A stretch of DNA of 64,000 nt from DATJHM01 sp035493895. GTDB taxonomy: Bacteria; Chloroflexota; Ktedonobacteria; Ktedonobacterales; Ktedonobacteraceae. The stretch is from the NCBI GenBank assembly GCA_035493895.1, contig DATJHM010000322.1, forward strand, positions 1 through 64,000. The letters run 5' to 3'. The notes beneath the pieces were generated by a model. That model saw only the letters and a program-made list of their open reading frames with translations, had not been told where the DNA came from and made no database searches. The translations under genes were made by a program, and so were the position numbers. This document shows, one piece after another, positions 15,929 through 24,497 of this stretch. Each line of letters opens with the position of its first letter. Position 1 is the first letter of the stretch.

Positions 15929-16586
15929 GTTTTTCCTCTTACTCTGCTGATTTTGCCAGTTACCCGGTCTTTTCATCAACTCTTGCCTGACTGAGCCACG
16001 CTCTTTTCTGCAACCGATCCCAACAGAAAAAAGAACTACCACAGGCGGCGAAAAATTGTTTCTGCCATCTATTGACGATGAAGTAGCTTAAAGTACTTTT
16101 AAGTATAGCATATCTGACCTCAGATCACTGATAGCTTCTTTTTCAGTGATCAATTTCATATGAAAGCGTGCAGGCAGATTGACAGATAATGGTATACTTA
16201 CTTACAATGCAGGATAGTATAAGATTTTTGTACACTATTCAGGTATTTAAGCCACAAGAGTAGATATACTGCTCATTATACTGGCCAAAAGATATGGTAT
16301 AATACTGCAAGAATTGTCGGTGCCTACAAGAGAAACGGAGTCTCCCACAATGCTCTGCAACTAGACACCTGGACACAAACATTTTGATCTTCCGGGACAT
16401 CGTACCTTTATTCACACAACCACGGGAGGATGGTATGGGTCAAGCTCGTCTTTTGCTTTATCTCCTGTTTTTCTAACGGAACCATTGACGTTGCAACATG
16501 TCTGTTGCCGCGCCCTCTCTCCCTGTTAGAAGCTCAGGAGTTTTGTTCTCAGCGTATTTCTTACGTAGTAAGGAAGGATAAAGAGT
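15929..16586 (+). promoter_or_regulatory. 658-bp spacer with the glycosyltransferase promoter and long leader
   Basis: No gene is supported here. A promoter-like pair TTATAC (16276-16281) and TATAAT (16298-16303), 16 bp apart, reads toward the glycosyltransferase and would give a leader of about 275 nt. In that leader GGGAGG is followed by ATG 16435 and a 13-codon frame encoding MGQARLLLYLLFF, then a stop; it is a possible leader peptide. The rest is A/T-rich, with upstream signals presumably serving nadE on the other strand. Confidence 0.4.
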
Positions 16587-17534
16587 ATGTCCACCCGTCC
16601 ATATCGACCTGGCATTCCAGCAGATATTCTAGCCCTCTCACAGGAACGCGACCTGCTCCGCCGACGTGGTCATTACGACCGTGCAGACCAGTTAAAGCAG
16701 CGTATTGAGCAAGCTGGATATCTTGTTAAAGATAATCCCCACGGCGCACATCTGGTCATTCTTCCCAGCATTGAAGTCGATCATACGATCTATCGTACCG
16801 CACGTGATTTGCCCTCGCTCTTGGATGAGCCAGATACCTGCACGTTTTCGGTCAATTTGCTGGCGCGAAACAACCAGGACGAACTGCGTCGCTGTATCGA
16901 GAGCATTTTACGTTTTGCCGGTTCACATACCTTCGAAATTGTCGTAGTAGATAACGCCTCGCGAGATGAGGCTGATCCCTGGATTGAGGAGCGCAAAAAG
17001 CAGGATGCGCGTATTCGCGTGCTGCGCGCCACGCGCATGATGGGTATCGCAGAGGCTCGCAACCTCGGCCTGCAACAAAGTCAGGGCCGTTACATCCTTC
17101 TTCTCGATAGCAACGTAGAACTCAGCGGAGATATCTTTACGCCACTGGCCAAAGCATTGGCCTCAGACGACGTTGGATTGGCTGGTCCCTGCGGCCTGCT
17201 CACAGATGATCTGCGCCACTTCGAAGAGAGCGAGCGCAGTGAAGTTGAAGCGATAGCAGGCTTCTGCCTGGCATGCAAGCGCAGTCTGCTCAGCGAAGCA
17301 GGACTCTTCGACGAACGTTTCCGTTACGCTCATTTTATGGATATCGATTTCAACTTTGCGCTTCGTGAGCTGGGAGTGCAGGCCCGCCGTACGCCCGATC
17401 TGCCCCTCATCAGCCATCCTTCCAGCGCGGAAGCGGACTTGAGCGATGCAGAGCGCACGCGCCAGCATAAGCGCAATTTCTATCGTTTTCTCGAGAAATG
17501 GGGTGACCGCGACGACCTTCTCCTCGAAGAGTAG
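16587..17534 (+). CDS. family 2 glycosyltransferase with CysRS-tail-like N-terminus
   Basis: 315 residues. Residues about 75-300 form a GT-A fold: TFSVNLLARNN, then VVVDNASRDEADP, and LLLDSNVELSG, where the usual DxD reads D-S-N, then a GFCLACKRSLLSEAGLFDE acceptor loop. It transfers a sugar from a nucleotide donor at the membrane face. The first 60 residues (ALSQERDLLRRRGHYDRADQ...NPHGAHL) match the C-terminal tail of cysteinyl-tRNA synthetases, which reads R-x-A-R-K-x-K-D-x-x-R-A-D followed by D-T-P-x-G. This fusion is odd. ATG 16587 follows GGAAGGA. A terminator follows, so it is monocistronic. Confidence 0.85.
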   Translation: MSTRPYRPGIPADILALSQERDLLRRRGHYDRADQLKQRIEQAGYLVKDNPHGAHLVILPSIEVDHTIYRTARDLPSLLDEPDTCTFSVNLLARNNQDELRRCIESILRFAGSHTFEIVVVDNASRDEADPWIEERKKQDARIRVLRATRMMGIAEARNLGLQQSQGRYILLLDSNVELSGDIFTPLAKALASDDVGLAGPCGLLTDDLRHFEESERSEVEAIAGFCLACKRSLLSEAGLFDERFRYAHFMDIDFNFALRELGVQARRTPDLPLISHPSSAEADLSDAERTRQHKRNFYRFLEKWGDRDDLLLEE

Positions 17535-17558
17535 GCGAACCGCATCCCCGGGCCATCT

Positions 17559-17600
17559 GAAGATAAGAGAGCTATGCTTGCTCTCTTATCTTCTCTTCTA
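17559..17600 (+). terminator. intrinsic terminator
   Basis: GAAGATAAGAGAGC (17559-17572) pairs perfectly with GCTCTCTTATCTTC (17580-17593) around a 7-nt loop, followed by TCTTCT. It ends the glycosyltransferase transcript. Confidence 0.8.
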
Positions 17601-17812
17601 AAAACGACGTTTTCATGATGCGTGGTGTCTCCCTGACATGAAGGTCTTATACCAGTGACAGGTTCCTAAATGTCTTTTCTCTTGTACAGGTTTGAAGCAG
17701 CACAATAGACATCGCCTCCTGCCTTTTTTCTGTCTGGCGTAGACGTGGTATGATGAAAAAATAGTGGACACCTCTCTGTCTCATGTGCTTCATTGGAAAG
17801 GTAATAATAGCC

Positions 17813-19609
17813 GTGCAAACGTACAAAAAACGTACAGAGATTCCAGCAGAGTTCACCTGGGATCTTCACAACATTTTTTCGCAGGACGAGATCTGGGAAA
17901 ACAATTTTCAGTCCCTACAGAGCCGCTTACCAGAACTTGAGCAGCTCAAAGGCTCTTTGTCCCAGAGCGGTGAGGCGTTTCTGGCAGTCCTGAATAAACG
18001 AGATGAGCTGTTTGAGCAGCTTGAACGCCTCTATGTCTATGCCTCTATGCATAAAGACGAGGACACCACCAACAGCAAATACCTCGGCATGGCAGATCGT
18101 GCGATGCAATTGCTGGTACGCGCATCTACCGTTGCCTCTTATATAGAACCAGAGATCCTGGCACTTGAGCAGGAGCGCCTCGAACAATTCTTGCGCGATA
18201 CGCCGGGTCTGAACTTATACAAACAACAGCTGGATGATCTTAATCGCAAACGGCCCCATATCCGCTCAGCAGAGGTCGAAGCAGTGCTGGCGGCGGCAGG
18301 CGAGATTACCGATGCCCCCGATAGCATCTTTACCATGATCGATAATGCCGACCTCAAACTGCCCGCCATTAAGAATGAAGAGGGAGAAGAGATTGAGCTG
18401 ACGCAGGGCAACTACCTCAACTATATCCGCAGCACCGATCGTCGTGTGCGTAAAGACGCATTTGAGGCACTGCATAACGCATTCTTCAAGCAGCGCAATA
18501 CCCTTGCCGCCACGCTGGGCGCACAGGTAAAGGCCGACATCTTTTATACGCGTCAGCGCAATTACACCACCGCGCGCGAGCGAGCTCTGGCGCGCTATAA
18601 CATCCCGGTCAGCGTCTACGATAACCTCATAGAGACCGTCAGTGAGCACATTCCGCTCCTCAATCGTTATATGAAACTGCGCAAACGGATTTTGCAGCTC
18701 GACGAGCTGCACATGTACGATCTCTACGTACCGATCGTCAAAGAGACGACCGACGAGCTCAGCTATGAGGAGGCCAGCGAGACAGTCATAGCCGCCCTGG
18801 CGCCCCTGGGCAAGAACTATGTCAACACCTTAAAACAGGCATTTACGCAGCGCTGGATTGATGTCTATGAGACACCGGGCAAGCGCGGTGGGGCCTATAG
18901 TGGTGGCGCATATGGGACCCATCCCTACATCCTGCTCAATTTCCAGAATAAGCGCGATAGTATGTACACCCTGGCCCATGAGCTCGGCCATTCCATGCAT
19001 TCGCACTATACGCGCACCAACCAGCCCTATCAGTATGGAGACTACACCATATTTGTCGCTGAAGTGGCTTCAACGCTCAATGAAGGTCTCCTCACCGAGT
19101 ATCTGTTGAAGAACACCACAAATAAAGAAGTGCGCCTGGCCATTCTCAACCACTCGCTGGAAGATATTCGCGGCACGCTATTCCGTCAGACAATGTTTGC
19201 GGAATTCGAGCAACAGATTCACCGGATGGCGGAGCAGGGTGGATCGCTGACCGCAGATTCGCTCTCAGAGATGTACAGTGGCCTGAATCAAAAATACTAC
19301 GGTGCAGAGACAGCCATTGATGATTTGATCGGCATCGAATGGGGGCGCATTCCCCATTTTTACTACAACTTCTATGTCTATCAATACGCAACCGGCATCT
19401 CCGCCGCATCTGCGCTCGTGCAGCAGATTCTGCACGAAGGGCAGCCCGCAGTCGAACGCTATCTGAAGTTCCTCAGTTCCGGCTCTTCAGACTATAGTAT
19501 TGACCTGCTCAAGAAGGCTGGCGTCGATATGACCTCGCCAGAACCAGTGCGATTGGCCTTCCAACTCTTCGAATCCCATCTTGCACAGATGGAAGAGTTG
19601 TTAGGGTAA
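17813..19609 (+). CDS. pepF: oligoendopeptidase F (M3B metallopeptidase)
   Basis: Cytosolic zinc peptidase that degrades peptides of about 7-17 residues. 598 residues from GTG 17813; a frame from ATG 17783 adds ten hydrophobic residues. The zinc motif HELGH is seen in LAHELGHSMHSHY near residue 385, with the downstream Glu in FVAEVASTLNEGLL near 412. The oligopeptidase F N-terminal lobe with EFTWDLHNIF at the start is typical of the family. The IEWGRIPHFYYNFYVYQYATG block near the end is highly conserved in PepF. The downstream gap carries a tandem-repeat element instead of a terminator. Confidence 0.94.
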   Translation: MQTYKKRTEIPAEFTWDLHNIFSQDEIWENNFQSLQSRLPELEQLKGSLSQSGEAFLAVLNKRDELFEQLERLYVYASMHKDEDTTNSKYLGMADRAMQLLVRASTVASYIEPEILALEQERLEQFLRDTPGLNLYKQQLDDLNRKRPHIRSAEVEAVLAAAGEITDAPDSIFTMIDNADLKLPAIKNEEGEEIELTQGNYLNYIRSTDRRVRKDAFEALHNAFFKQRNTLAATLGAQVKADIFYTRQRNYTTARERALARYNIPVSVYDNLIETVSEHIPLLNRYMKLRKRILQLDELHMYDLYVPIVKETTDELSYEEASETVIAALAPLGKNYVNTLKQAFTQRWIDVYETPGKRGGAYSGGAYGTHPYILLNFQNKRDSMYTLAHELGHSMHSHYTRTNQPYQYGDYTIFVAEVASTLNEGLLTEYLLKNTTNKEVRLAILNHSLEDIRGTLFRQTMFAEFEQQIHRMAEQGGSLTADSLSEMYSGLNQKYYGAETAIDDLIGIEWGRIPHFYYNFYVYQYATGISAASALVQQILHEGQPAVERYLKFLSSGSSDYSIDLLKKAGVDMTSPEPVRLAFQLFESHLAQMEELLG

Positions 19610-19680
19610 GTAACACAGTATTCGAGATAGCCAGTGGGGGACGCGGATCGGCGTAAGGAATGAAGCCCACATAGGGGAAA

Positions 19681-19788
19681 CGCGGGTCGGCATCAAGAAA
19701 CGCGGGTCGGCATCAAGAAACGCGGGTCGGCATCAAGAAACGCGGGTCGGCATCAAGAAACGCGGGTCGGCATCAAGCCGACCCCTAC
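19681..19788 (-). repeat. five 20-bp tandem units ending in a GTAG-hairpin, site C
   Basis: Units CGCGGGTCGGCATCAAGAAA start at 19681, 19701, 19721, 19741 and 19761; the last diverges into GCCGACCC. GGGTCGGC (19764-19771) and GCCGACCC (19777-19784) form a perfect 8-bp stem with loop ATCAA, followed by CTAC at 19785-19788 (GTAG on the minus strand). A related degenerate copy lies at 19635-19655. It lies in the convergent gap between pepF and the E1-alpha gene, and the flank CTACCTCT...TTCTTCGAGGG is shared with site B. Confidence 0.75.
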
Positions 19789-19819
19789 CTCTACCTTTCT
19801 TCGAGGGTGGGAAGGACCA

Positions 19820-20773
19820 TCAGGCCGATTGTATATCAGGAGAGGATTCGCGCAGTGCATCTTGCAGGGCAGATGCGACCTCAGTAGCGAGACGATCCTG
19901 CAATTGATGTGCCCAGGCCTCATCCCAGAGACCATTGCGCCGCATATACTCCACACAGCGTAGCAAGGGATCAGCCTCAAGCTCCGACAGTTCAGCGTCT
20001 TTTTCCGACGAAGAAGGGGGGAGAGAACGTGTCACAAAGAGTTCTAGAAGCAAAGGACCTCGGCCAGTGCGTGCATGCGCCATTGCCGCAGACATCGCCT
20101 CGTACACCGCAAGAAAATCGGAGCCATCAACCTGCTGTATTGTCAGGCCCTCCGGTAGCTCCAACGACGAGATTTGCCTGAGAGGAGAGGGAGAGGAAAG
20201 AGGATTAGCGGGGCAATCCTGTTCGCAAATAATAATCATCGGGAGTTGATGCAGGGCTGCAAAACGGACCCCTTCCAGAAAATCGGCTTCAGCAGTTGCG
20301 CTATCATCGCAATACGCGACCGTGACCGCGTCCGTTTTGCGCAATTTGCAGGCGAAAGCAATGCCCGCCGCATGTAGAATTTGCGTCGCCACCGGAGCCG
20401 GACCAGTGACCATATTATGTTTATGGTAGCCCCAGTGCAACAAAGGAGGCTGAGAGCCCGAACACGGCTCAGTTGAAGAGAGATGAAGATAGGTACGTAG
20501 AACTTCATGAGGAGTCATGCCAATCGTAAGAACGACCCCGAGATCGCGATAATAAGGAAGAGTGAAATCCTTACCAACCGCAATACAAAGAGCGGAGGCC
20601 ACCTGAGCCGCCTCATGACCACGGCAACTGGCAACAAACTGAATATGCCCTTGCGTGTGAAGATGCCAGGCACACTCATCGACAAGGCGAGTCAGAAGCA
20701 TACGAGCATAAAGATCCTGTATCAAAGTTGTAGATGAGGTAGTCATCTTCATCGACATACACAATTCATGCAC
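19820..20773 (-). CDS. E1-alpha-like TPP enzyme with degenerate cofactor motif
   Basis: 317 residues similar to the alpha subunit of branched-chain or pyruvate dehydrogenase E1. HTQGHIQFVASCRGHEAAQV near residue 40 and the LPYYRDLGV block match the family. At the Mg-TPP motif, however, the usual GDG-ATSEGDF reads DDS-ATAEADF (near 153), and the usual ENN reads EQD (near 180). Magnesium and TPP binding may therefore be weakened. The C-terminal part is shorter than in most alphas, and no beta partner is adjacent on this strand. It diverges from the fused E1 gene and may be a regulatory or inactive paralogue. Confidence 0.7.
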   Translation of the reverse strand: MHELCMSMKMTTSSTTLIQDLYARMLLTRLVDECAWHLHTQGHIQFVASCRGHEAAQVASALCIAVGKDFTLPYYRDLGVVLTIGMTPHEVLRTYLHLSSTEPCSGSQPPLLHWGYHKHNMVTGPAPVATQILHAAGIAFACKLRKTDAVTVAYCDDSATAEADFLEGVRFAALHQLPMIIICEQDCPANPLSSPSPLRQISSLELPEGLTIQQVDGSDFLAVYEAMSAAMAHARTGRGPLLLELFVTRSLPPSSSEKDAELSELEADPLLRCVEYMRRNGLWDEAWAHQLQDRLATEVASALQDALRESSPDIQSA

Positions 20774-21040
20774 ATTGCCTACCCTCTAATTTCAGTACCC
20801 ACAAACGGGTAGGGAGCCAGATAGTGATTCGTCACGAGTCACGCATCTTCATTCTAGCGTGACCGAAAGACATTATACGTTGCCAGGGAGGATGGATGCA
20901 ACTACACAAGAGAGAAAATACGTAATTATTGCTTTTCACGAAGCGCAATTTTATAATTGAATAGCGATATTTTAAAAACTGGTCGAAAGAAGCACCAACG
21001 ATGCCGAGAACGTCAATGTCGACAAAGGGAGGCGAATAGC

Positions 21041-23137
21041 ATGACAGTCAATACACAGGCTACGGAAACAGCCAGTCTGGCAACGTCGCCAGACGTGATA
21101 GCGCTCTACCGTACAATGGTCACAGCACGTGTGACGAATGATCTGTTAAAAACGCGAAAAACGCAGGGAAAATATCCTTTCTATATCGGTTGTGCAGGGC
21201 ATGAAAGTATGGCAGCAGTCGTTGCAGCGCTCAACAATGACGACTGGCTGGCGCTCTATTATCGAGATCTTGGAGCATGGTTGCAGCGAACCGGCGACCT
21301 GTACGGTCCATTGCGTGAGGCATATTCGCGTATCACCGGGCCAATGTGTGCAGGGCGTAACATGCCATCCCACTATAGCAGTCGCACCCACCGTATTTTG
21401 CCGGGAATGAGCGAGGTGGGCGGACTGGCATCCTTTGCGGGCGGTGTGGGCTTCGCGCTCAAAAGACAGAAAAGTTCAGAACTTATCTTATTTACCGTTG
21501 GTGATGGAGGCGCAGCAACCAACGATTTTCATGTGATAGTGCGCCAGGCATCAATACATCAATTGCCAGTATTGATCGTAGTAGAAGACAATGGTTGGGC
21601 CATCACCACCCCATCATCAAAACAATGGGCAGGATCGCTGGTAGATATGGCAACGGCCTCGGGCATCTACGCAGAAGAGGTCGACGGCACAGACGTCATG
21701 AGCATGTATGAAGTCACCAGTCACATGGCAGAACATATCCGCAGTGGGCAGGGGCCCGCGCTGATGCACCTGCGTCTGGGCCTGCTGGACCCCCATTCCA
21801 GCAGTACAGACATCAAATCCTACCGCAGCAAAGAAGAGATTGCCCGGACAGCGGCCACAAAAGATCCGGTCAAGAACTTTGGGCGCTGGCTTATAGAGCA
21901 CGAATATTTACAAGAAGCAGATATAGATCGTATACGTAGAGAGATACGCACGCATCTTGAGCAAATCGAGCAAGAAGTACTAAAAGAGCCGGAACCAGCG
22001 CCAGAGCGGGTTATGCACCATGTCATGTACGTCCCACAATGGAGGGAGAACACCCCGCGAGGAGTAAAGCGGCCAAGCACCATGTTAGGAGCCATCAACG
22101 AAGCATTGATGGAGCTTGCCCAGAGAGATCCCGACTTCTTCGTGTATGGACAGGACGTTGGTAGCGCGAAGGGCGGAGTTTTCGGAGCCACCGCAACCCT
22201 GGTAAATCAGGCACACGAGCAGGCCATCAATAGTCCGCTCAACGAACATTTAATTGTAGGAACAGTCGTAGGGGCGGGCATGCACGATGGCAAAGCGCGT
22301 TGTGCCGAACTGCAATTTGTAGACTATCATCAATCGGCAACGCAGGCAATTCGTCTGGCGGCGAGAGTCTCCTATCAGAGTTACGGAGACTGGACCGCCC
22401 CCATGCTCATACGAACCAAGTCAGGGAGTGGAGGAGGCGGGCCGATCTCCAGTAGTACCGCTGGAGGAGGAGCCTATGGGCACTCCAATGCAGGCGAGCA
22501 ATGGTTTACCAGCGTACCTGGTATGATGACGATCTGTCCGGCAACCCCATTTGACGCCAAAGGATTACTATTGGAAGCTGCACGTGCGCAATCGCCCGTA
22601 GCCTTTCTCGAGCGAGGCCGATTATATCGTTCCGAGCCACCAAAGGACGCCGAAGGGAACCAGATCGCCGCCATGGCCGAATACTGGAACGTACCGGAAG
22701 GATATTACACCTTACCAATAGGAAAAGCGCGGCGTTTAAAGATCGGCAAGGGAGCGAGTCGAGCGACGATTATCGCCTGGGGAACCATGGTCCTGGAGGC
22801 CTGTACCGCAGTGGCGAATACCATCAAAAGAGTGGGAGGAGCGTTAGAAATCGTCGATCTGAGAACACTCATGCCGTTCGACGAAGAGGCAGTCAGAGCA
22901 GCAGTCAAAGAAGCAAATCGCGTCATCGTCGTCACAGAAGAGGCCGATTTGAACAGCTTTGGCAGGCACATCCATTCGTGGGTCGTCGAACACTGTTTTT
23001 ATGACCTGGATAGCACACCGAAGTTTATCGCCGCCGTGCCAGCTCCAGCCGCTCCATACAACGGACCCGAGGAGAGTGCCTTCTTTCCCTCAGCAGCCAC
23101 CATTGAAGCACAACTGGCGGATCTGCTGGCCGAGTAG
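21041..23137 (+). CDS. 2-oxoacid dehydrogenase E1, alpha and beta fused
   Basis: TPP-dependent decarboxylase of a 2-oxoacid dehydrogenase complex (branched-chain or pyruvate type). 698 residues from ATG 21041, behind AAAGGGAGG. Residues about 1-320 are the alpha half, with a complete TPP motif GDGGAATNDF near 155 and EDNGWAIT near 185. Residues about 350-698 are the beta half (MLGAINEALMELAQRDP, YGQDVG, then a transketolase C-domain with VDLRTLMPFDEE). The fusion replaces separate subunits. No E2 or E3 gene lies nearby. It is transcribed away from the degenerate alpha paralogue, across a 267-bp shared promoter region. Confidence 0.88.
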   Translation: MTVNTQATETASLATSPDVIALYRTMVTARVTNDLLKTRKTQGKYPFYIGCAGHESMAAVVAALNNDDWLALYYRDLGAWLQRTGDLYGPLREAYSRITGPMCAGRNMPSHYSSRTHRILPGMSEVGGLASFAGGVGFALKRQKSSELILFTVGDGGAATNDFHVIVRQASIHQLPVLIVVEDNGWAITTPSSKQWAGSLVDMATASGIYAEEVDGTDVMSMYEVTSHMAEHIRSGQGPALMHLRLGLLDPHSSSTDIKSYRSKEEIARTAATKDPVKNFGRWLIEHEYLQEADIDRIRREIRTHLEQIEQEVLKEPEPAPERVMHHVMYVPQWRENTPRGVKRPSTMLGAINEALMELAQRDPDFFVYGQDVGSAKGGVFGATATLVNQAHEQAINSPLNEHLIVGTVVGAGMHDGKARCAELQFVDYHQSATQAIRLAARVSYQSYGDWTAPMLIRTKSGSGGGGPISSSTAGGGAYGHSNAGEQWFTSVPGMMTICPATPFDAKGLLLEAARAQSPVAFLERGRLYRSEPPKDAEGNQIAAMAEYWNVPEGYYTLPIGKARRLKIGKGASRATIIAWGTMVLEACTAVANTIKRVGGALEIVDLRTLMPFDEEAVRAAVKEANRVIVVTEEADLNSFGRHIHSWVVEHCFYDLDSTPKFIAAVPAPAAPYNGPEESAFFPSAATIEAQLADLLAE

Positions 23138-23184
23138 AGAGTAGAGAGTAGAAGAAGAGTATATGTCTTTTCGCAAGAATTTAC

Positions 23185-23213
23185 TCGACTCGTTTGAAAA
23201 ATTATGCTACACT
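23185..23213 (+). promoter_or_regulatory. promoter of the zinc-ribbon gene
   Basis: TCGACT (23185-23190), a 17-bp spacer and TACACT (23208-23213) lie 58 bp upstream of the zinc-ribbon start. Four of six -35 and five of six -10 bases match the housekeeping consensus. Confidence 0.45.
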
Positions 23214-23270
23214 TTCGTTTAATGAGATGAGACAAAAAGTACGTTTTTATGCCCTACGAGGGGAGAATCC

Positions 23271-24194
23271 ATGATAAGCTGTACTTCCTGTGGTGCGGAT
23301 GTCACCGGAAAAAAGTTTTGTTCAAGCTGTGGTCACACCGTACAAACAGCCAGTCCACGTCAGCGGCAGAGTGCAACCTGCCCACAATGTGAGAATGAAA
23401 TCAACCCCGGAGCAGCATTTTGTATGCACTGCGGCGCAGCGTTGCAAGCACGAATGGCCCCGGCATCAATACCAGCAACCAGGGCGTGTCCAACCTGCCA
23501 GACCCAGGTAGCCATGGCAAGCGATTTTTGCACCAACTGTGGTCATGATATGCATGCGCCAATCGTGGCAACATCTGGCCATTACTGTAATAGCTGTGGA
23601 CAGCAGAACGCCCCCAACATGAAATTTTGTGGAGGATGTGGAACATCGCTTACCGGAGGTCCTGCCCCGGCATATCAACAGCCGCCAGCTGGACAGCCCT
23701 ATCAGCAACCATATCAGCAGCAAAATCCTCAAGTCTACGGAGGGCAGCAGCCACAATACCCACCACAACAGCCAATGTATCCCAACCAGGGGGGCTATCA
23801 GATGCAACCCATGATGGGACAGGGGCCGATGGTCCTGCGCTGTCCGACCTGTATGGCAATGGCACCTGTAGGGAGCCCAAACTGTCGAAGTTGCCAGACA
23901 AGCTTGCTGAACATCGTTCCCACACCAGCCAACATGGCCATGCCGGGGCAGCCGGGGCAGCAAGGAGGCGGATTTTTGCAGGGAAATGCAGGGAAATATG
24001 CAATGGGAGCGTTGGGGGGAGCAGCCGCAGTCCTTGGAGGTGAATTTTTACTCAACGGGCTGGAAAATTCGATAGAGGGACGGGTTGAAGACGACATGGG
24101 CTATGGAGAGCGCCGCCATCACCGCCACCATCATCGGGAAAACGATGGCATGTTGGGGGGATTGGGAAAGCTCGTCGACGATATTGGCCTGTAA
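23271..24194 (+). CDS. multi-zinc-ribbon protein with Gln/Pro-rich centre and His-rich tail
   Basis: 307 residues. Four CxxC-x(11-13)-CxxC ribbons follow one another in the first 125 residues (CTSCGADVTGKKFCSSCG is the first). A fifth ribbon, CPTCMAMAPVGSPNCRSC, sits near residue 195 after a stretch rich in Pro, Gln and Tyr. The C-terminus has a glycine-rich hydrophobic segment (MGALGGAAAVLGGEFLL) and a cluster of about seven histidines. No enzyme domain is present. The layout suggests a metal-stabilised binding or scaffold protein, possibly membrane-associated. GAGGGGAG precedes ATG 23271. The function is not known. Confidence 0.8.
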   Translation: MISCTSCGADVTGKKFCSSCGHTVQTASPRQRQSATCPQCENEINPGAAFCMHCGAALQARMAPASIPATRACPTCQTQVAMASDFCTNCGHDMHAPIVATSGHYCNSCGQQNAPNMKFCGGCGTSLTGGPAPAYQQPPAGQPYQQPYQQQNPQVYGGQQPQYPPQQPMYPNQGGYQMQPMMGQGPMVLRCPTCMAMAPVGSPNCRSCQTSLLNIVPTPANMAMPGQPGQQGGGFLQGNAGKYAMGALGGAAAVLGGEFLLNGLENSIEGRVEDDMGYGERRHHRHHHRENDGMLGGLGKLVDDIGL

Positions 24195-24206
24195 AAAAGC
24201 AAAAAG

Positions 24207-24239
24207 TGAGGGGCGATGAATCTATCGCCCTCAGCTTTT
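24207..24239 (+). terminator. intrinsic terminator
   Basis: TGAGGGGCGAT pairs with ATCGCCCTCA (one bulge) around a 6-nt loop, followed by GCTTTT. It closes the zinc-ribbon gene. Confidence 0.7.
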
Positions 24240-24306
24240 CCACCACGATATCCTCCTCTGCATCACCCAAATTGGCTACGTATAGGGCAGTGGGCGACGA
24301 TTTTTG

Positions 24307-24335
24307 TTGCGACTGTGCGTGAAAATGTTTATAAT
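24307..24335 (+). promoter_or_regulatory. strong promoter of the M16 peptidase-TPR transcript
   Basis: TTGCGA (24307-24312), exactly 17 bp, then a perfect TATAAT (24330-24335). A second TATAAT begins about 20 bp downstream near 24350. They lie about 160 bp upstream of the M16 peptidase start and probably drive the peptidase and the TPR gene together. Confidence 0.6.
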
Positions 24336-24497
24336 ACGGCGAGGTACGCTATAATCTGTATGTAGGAAAAGCAGATTTGACTGTTGGTAGCTGTATACAA
24401 AGAACTTTTTATCAGAAATCTACTCAGGAATTTATTAAGGAGAATGGGTGCCCTCTGTCGTTAAAGACAAAACAGATCAGGTGCGCCAACTACTCAT

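Noticed and set aside
16430..16708. 92-codon frame overlapping the glycosyltransferase start
   Set aside because: It overlaps the GT gene out of frame for over 100 bp and has no family pattern. Only the 13-codon frame inside its first part is kept as a weak possibility.
19681..19780. Possible CRISPR or iteron/origin array
   Set aside because: 20-bp units without spacers, no replication gene and no DnaA boxes nearby. It ends in a hairpin shared with other intergenic sites.
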